The position numbers and the translations under genes are program-made. The notes beneath the pieces are model-generated. The model searched no databases, had not been told where the DNA came from, and saw only the letters and a list, made by a program, of their open reading frames with translations. From positions 1 through 64,000 of the forward strand of contig JAEUSQ010000015.1 of the NCBI GenBank assembly GCA_016788705.1: DNA of 64,000 nt, in the 5' to 3' direction. The stretch comes from Bacteroidetes Order II. bacterium. GTDB lineage: Bacteria > Bacteroidota > Rhodothermia > Rhodothermales > UBA2364. Of this stretch, positions 61,339-64,000 are shown piece after piece (position 1 is the stretch's first letter; each line of letters starts with the position of its first letter).

Positions 61339-61533
61339 TTATTTCTTGCGGTTTAAAATGCCATTCACCACGCCCAAAACAATAAAGACCACCAAAAGCA
61401 AGACCAGCATGCGCAGGCTAATGCCTAAGAGTGTTTGGGCAATATCCACCACCACGCCTAACAGCGAAAAGGCCGACATCAAAACAATGGCAATCATGAG
61501 TAAGCGAAGAATATGTTGTAAACTGGTTTTCAT
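61339..61533 (-). CDS. Small two-TM membrane protein
   Basis: ATG 61533 gives 64 residues, starting 4 bp after the kelch gene's stop. It has two hydrophobic segments (LRLLMIAIVLMSAFSLLGVVV and LRMLVLLLVVFIVLGVV) and a short basic end (NGILNRKK). No family is recognised. It is probably co-translated with the kelch lipoprotein, and a terminator follows. Confidence 0.65.
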   Translation of the reverse strand: MKTSLQHILRLLMIAIVLMSAFSLLGVVVDIAQTLLGISLRMLVLLLVVFIVLGVVNGILNRKK

Positions 61534-61537
61534 AGCA

Positions 61538-62896
61538 TTAAAACGTCCAATAGTGCGAGGCAGAGAGGGCATTCCCATTTTGGTCAAATCCCCCTATAAC
61601 CAATATTCGTCCATTTGTCCAATTAGTTGCAGTATGACCAAAACGCCGTTCGGGTAAAAAAACGGTTTCACCAAAGCGATACATCTTTTGGGAGAGCGGT
61701 GCATAAGCTTCGATGCTCCGAAGTGCGTCGTTGGGTGCATTGACTACACCACCCATGAAAACTATGACATTATTGGGCAAAATGCTACTGCTATGACGGA
61801 TTCTTGACGATTTAAAAGCGGCCATCGGCACCTCGGTGAGAGAAGTGCCTCGCTGGTAGAGGCGAAAATTCGCAGAAGAGGGTGCTGAGGTACTCGAAAA
61901 ACGCGCCCCAGTAATCAAAAAACGTTGTTCTGAAGGATTATTGAGGGTGAGATACCGGATGAGGCTCGGTCCTTCCATCGGTTTAAAAATAAATCCGAAT
62001 GTAGGCCCTGCAGACAACAAAGAGTCGTTTCGGAAGCGAAATACCCGTAAATCCTGCCGTGTACCCAGGGTAGGCGAGGTGCCATAGCGAATATCACCTC
62101 GTCCACCAAAAAGGTAAATGAGCAAGTCTTTTGGTTTTTGGGGGTCAGGCATGGTGTAAGCCACGTGGTTTGTCCGACGAATGGGATCGCTAAAACCCAC
62201 TGGCACCGTCGAAAAAACTTCTAATTCGGGATCATAGACCTCTACGGTTTCTACCAAGTCATTGATGGTAACCGGATTATCCCTCCTACTTCCGCCCAGG
62301 AGGAGTGCCCGGCCATCCGGCAAAACGACCGAAGCATGTCCGGTTCGGGCAGCAACCATGCGGCCACGGGTCAGTTGCGGCGACTCATTTTGTGGGTCAA
62401 TCACAAATGCTTCGTTTATTGCCGGATCATTATAGCGTTTGGCACCGCCAGAGATAAGCAACTGACCTGTTGGCAAGAGGGTCGCACTATGTCCGCCAAC
62501 GGCATAGGGCACTGTGATTGAGCCGGGGGTTAGACGGGGGTACAAGCGAAGAATTTGGAGGGTATCCCGCGCTACCAACCCATCTATATCGGTTGCGGCA
62601 ATTACAATGGTGTTCACACCCGATTTAAGGCTCACGTTGCCTTCCCATCTCCCATTGGCCCGATTAAAAGCGACCTCATCGCCACGTATCGTAACGTTTT
62701 TAATCTCTTGAAACGAAGACGCCTCTACGGAAACAAAAACAGTAAAATCATCCACCACCACATCTGGGTTTTGTGGCGAAAACACTTTAATGCCAGGGGC
62801 TTTAGGTTCAACAAACTCACGCTCACACCCAGTAAACAGAACTACAAGCGATAACAAAAGAAATGTGTAAATTCGTTGGTAAACCAAATGAGACAT
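61538..62896 (-). CDS. Kelch-repeat lipoprotein with Ig-like domain
   Basis: A 452-residue lipoprotein (signal LLSLVVLFTGCE, lipid Cys after FTG). Residues ~35-120 form an Ig-like strand domain (FTVFVSVEASSFQEIKNVTI ... GVNTIVIAATDIDG). A kelch-like beta-propeller follows with recurrent GGHSATLLPTGQLLISGG, RTGHASVVLPDGRALLLGG and RFGHTATNWTNGRILVIGGF. It is anchored in the outer membrane and probably binds carbohydrate or protein partners. There are no catalytic residues of galactose oxidase. It forms a transcription unit with the small membrane protein; truA lies 12 bp upstream on the same strand. Confidence 0.85.
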   Translation of the reverse strand: MSHLVYQRIYTFLLLSLVVLFTGCEREFVEPKAPGIKVFSPQNPDVVVDDFTVFVSVEASSFQEIKNVTIRGDEVAFNRANGRWEGNVSLKSGVNTIVIAATDIDGLVARDTLQILRLYPRLTPGSITVPYAVGGHSATLLPTGQLLISGGAKRYNDPAINEAFVIDPQNESPQLTRGRMVAARTGHASVVLPDGRALLLGGSRRDNPVTINDLVETVEVYDPELEVFSTVPVGFSDPIRRTNHVAYTMPDPQKPKDLLIYLFGGRGDIRYGTSPTLGTRQDLRVFRFRNDSLLSAGPTFGFIFKPMEGPSLIRYLTLNNPSEQRFLITGARFSSTSAPSSANFRLYQRGTSLTEVPMAAFKSSRIRHSSSILPNNVIVFMGGVVNAPNDALRSIEAYAPLSQKMYRFGETVFLPERRFGHTATNWTNGRILVIGGFDQNGNALSASHYWTF

Positions 62897-62908
62897 AGTT
62901 ATGATAGA

Positions 62909-63643
62909 TTAATAGCGAACATATTCCAACACTAAGCCATATGCTGGTGCTGCATATCCAGCCATCCGACGATCTTGTGAAGCAAGAATGGTTTTAAGGG
63001 ATTCTGGGTTTCGTTTACCATGCCCTACTTCCATCAACGTTCCCACAATCGCACGCACCATCCCATGCAAAAAACGATTGGCAGCAATTTCAAAACAATA
63101 AAACCCTTCGGTGGCTTCCGAAATCCACTCGGCACGAGTAACGAAACAAATCCGGTTTTGGGTTTCGGATTGGGTAAGGCAGAATGAGCCAAAATGATGC
63201 TCTCCCACCAAAAAACGGGCGGCTTCGTTCATCTGGTCTATGTTTGGAACAGGTCTTACCAACCAGCGAAAGCCACGTTCCAAGGTAAACGGTTTGGTGG
63301 AAATCCGATATCTATACCCGCGCTCTGTTGCATCAAATCGGGCATGAAAACCTGTCGGGGCTTCTTCTACAGCACGGATGGCAATAGTTGCAGGCACAAG
63401 GCCATTCAAGGATTTTTGCAGGCGGTATGGTTCAATCAACCGTGGTGCCACAAAATGGGCAACTTGTCCACGGGCATGTACCCCTGCATCTGTTCTGCCC
63501 GATCCAATCAGCCTAATTTCTTGCTTAAACAAGACATAAAGTGCTTTTTCGAGGGTCTCCTGTATGGTCATCCGGTTCTCCTGAATTTGCCATCCGGCAA
63601 AGGAAGCACCATCATATTCTATTAATAAACGATAGGTCACCAT
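62909..63643 (-). CDS. truA: tRNA pseudouridine(38-40) synthase
   Basis: A 244-residue enzyme that isomerises uridines 38-40 of the tRNA anticodon arm. The start is YRLLIEYDGASFAGWQIQ and the catalytic motif is GSGRTDAGVHARGQVAHF with Asp52. The later RYRISTKPFTLERGFRW and FLHGMVRAIVGTLMEVGHGKR blocks are complete. Length is normal. It is the first gene of the minus-strand group ending at the 61282 terminator and is divergent from aroK. Confidence 0.96.
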   Translation of the reverse strand: MVTYRLLIEYDGASFAGWQIQENRMTIQETLEKALYVLFKQEIRLIGSGRTDAGVHARGQVAHFVAPRLIEPYRLQKSLNGLVPATIAIRAVEEAPTGFHARFDATERGYRYRISTKPFTLERGFRWLVRPVPNIDQMNEAARFLVGEHHFGSFCLTQSETQNRICFVTRAEWISEATEGFYCFEIAANRFLHGMVRAIVGTLMEVGHGKRNPESLKTILASQDRRMAGYAAPAYGLVLEYVRY

Positions 63644-63782
63644 AAAATTTTAGATATTGAATTCAGAAAGTCATCTGGTCTAGGGTTTCGGTCAGAATGT
63701 ACCGCTGAGCGGTTTTGTATTGCTTGCATACAGACGACTTAAAGCACTACCTTGCACCATTTCCTTAAAGTTAAGAACAATC

Positions 63783-64000
63783 ATGCCCGAACGGATTTAC
63801 TTAACCGGATTTATGGGGTGCGGAAAGAGTACCATCGGCACCATTTTGTCTAATGTCTTGGGCTATATGTTTCTGGATCTGGATGTAGAGGTAGAAAAAC
63901 ACATTAGAATGGATATTCCTACATACTTTACCCAGTTTGGAGAAAAAGCATTCCGGCGTGTAGAATCCGAGGCATTGTTTAAAACCGCTACCTTGAAACA
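63783..64000 (+). CDS. aroK: Shikimate kinase, partial (C-terminus beyond window)
   Basis: The first 72 codons are present from ATG 63783 to the window end. The P-loop GFMGCGKSTIG (9-19), the Mg/shikimate region FLDLDVEVEK and the FRRVESEAL segment with a shikimate-binding Arg are visible. It phosphorylates shikimate in aromatic amino-acid synthesis. It is divergent from truA, and the ~140-bp gap should hold both promoters. Confidence 0.92.
   Translation, partial: MPERIYLTGFMGCGKSTIGTILSNVLGYMFLDLDVEVEKHIRMDIPTYFTQFGEKAFRRVESEALFKTATLK

Overview
The window reads as a mid-GC chromosomal segment from a Bacteroidota/Rhodothermota-type bacterium, with Rhodothermales-like organisms the best guess. 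The signs are a C-terminal type IX secretion sorting domain with a YPNPFNPST-type motif, a Bacteroidota secreted family usually annotated (doubtfully) as asparagine synthetase B, KorAB-type 2-oxoacid:ferredoxin oxidoreductase, a YpdA-type bacillithiol reductase, many TPR and outer-membrane proteins, and weak Shine-Dalgarno sequences. I saw no rRNA, tRNA or CRISPR array.

Layout. 1-2.3 kb: a secreted glucan-active protein (cut by the window edge) and a GH17 beta-1,3-glucanase-like enzyme, both minus strand. 2.3-12.9 kb: a ferritin-like diiron protein, a TauE/SafE permease, a dynamin-like GTPase, a secreted caspase-like peptidase with three PPC-like domains, a tightly coupled three-gene operon (TPR protein, helical protein, 'AsnB-like' secreted protein) and ung. 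13.0-14.5 kb: a scar where two broken genes are fused. 14.8-33 kb: mostly housekeeping (gltA, RNase E/G, flippase, a membrane-anchored AraC regulator, CorC-like protein, crotonase, a PspA operon with a half-length PspA paralogue, pyrimidine-nucleoside phosphorylase, DUF5989, two MacB/FtsX permeases, rpiA).

33-35.2 kb is a decay zone: a vestigial toxin / XRE antitoxin / SecB-like chaperone triad (TAC-type), an internally deleted IS3 remnant and a truncated surface-protein fragment. 35.2-51.2 kb returns to conserved genes: zinc-ribbon membrane protein, OmpA, LRV-repeat protein, a BlaI-BlaR1-outer-membrane barrel operon behind a striking palindromic operator, tandem hydrolases, ppx, PAP2, korA-DUF-korB, apaG and an NAD-binding epimerase.

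51.2-57.4 kb is an AT-rich accessory island. It holds an AraC regulator whose 5' end carries seven perfect copies of a 7-bp repeat (a candidate phase-variable switch). An arsenic-type cassette (arsR, trx, rhodanese, permease, dinB, arsF) follows, with in-frame stops in four of its six genes. Then come an IS4-like transposase remnant and a VOC + SRPBCC gene pair bounded by structures that look like an integron cassette. 57.5-64 kb returns to the core: a heptaheme cytochrome/TPR lipoprotein, YpdA, tadA, a kelch lipoprotein, truA and the start of aroK.

All frameshifts and nonsense codons are read from one sequence; some could be assembly errors, although the clustering in two zones argues for genuine decay.
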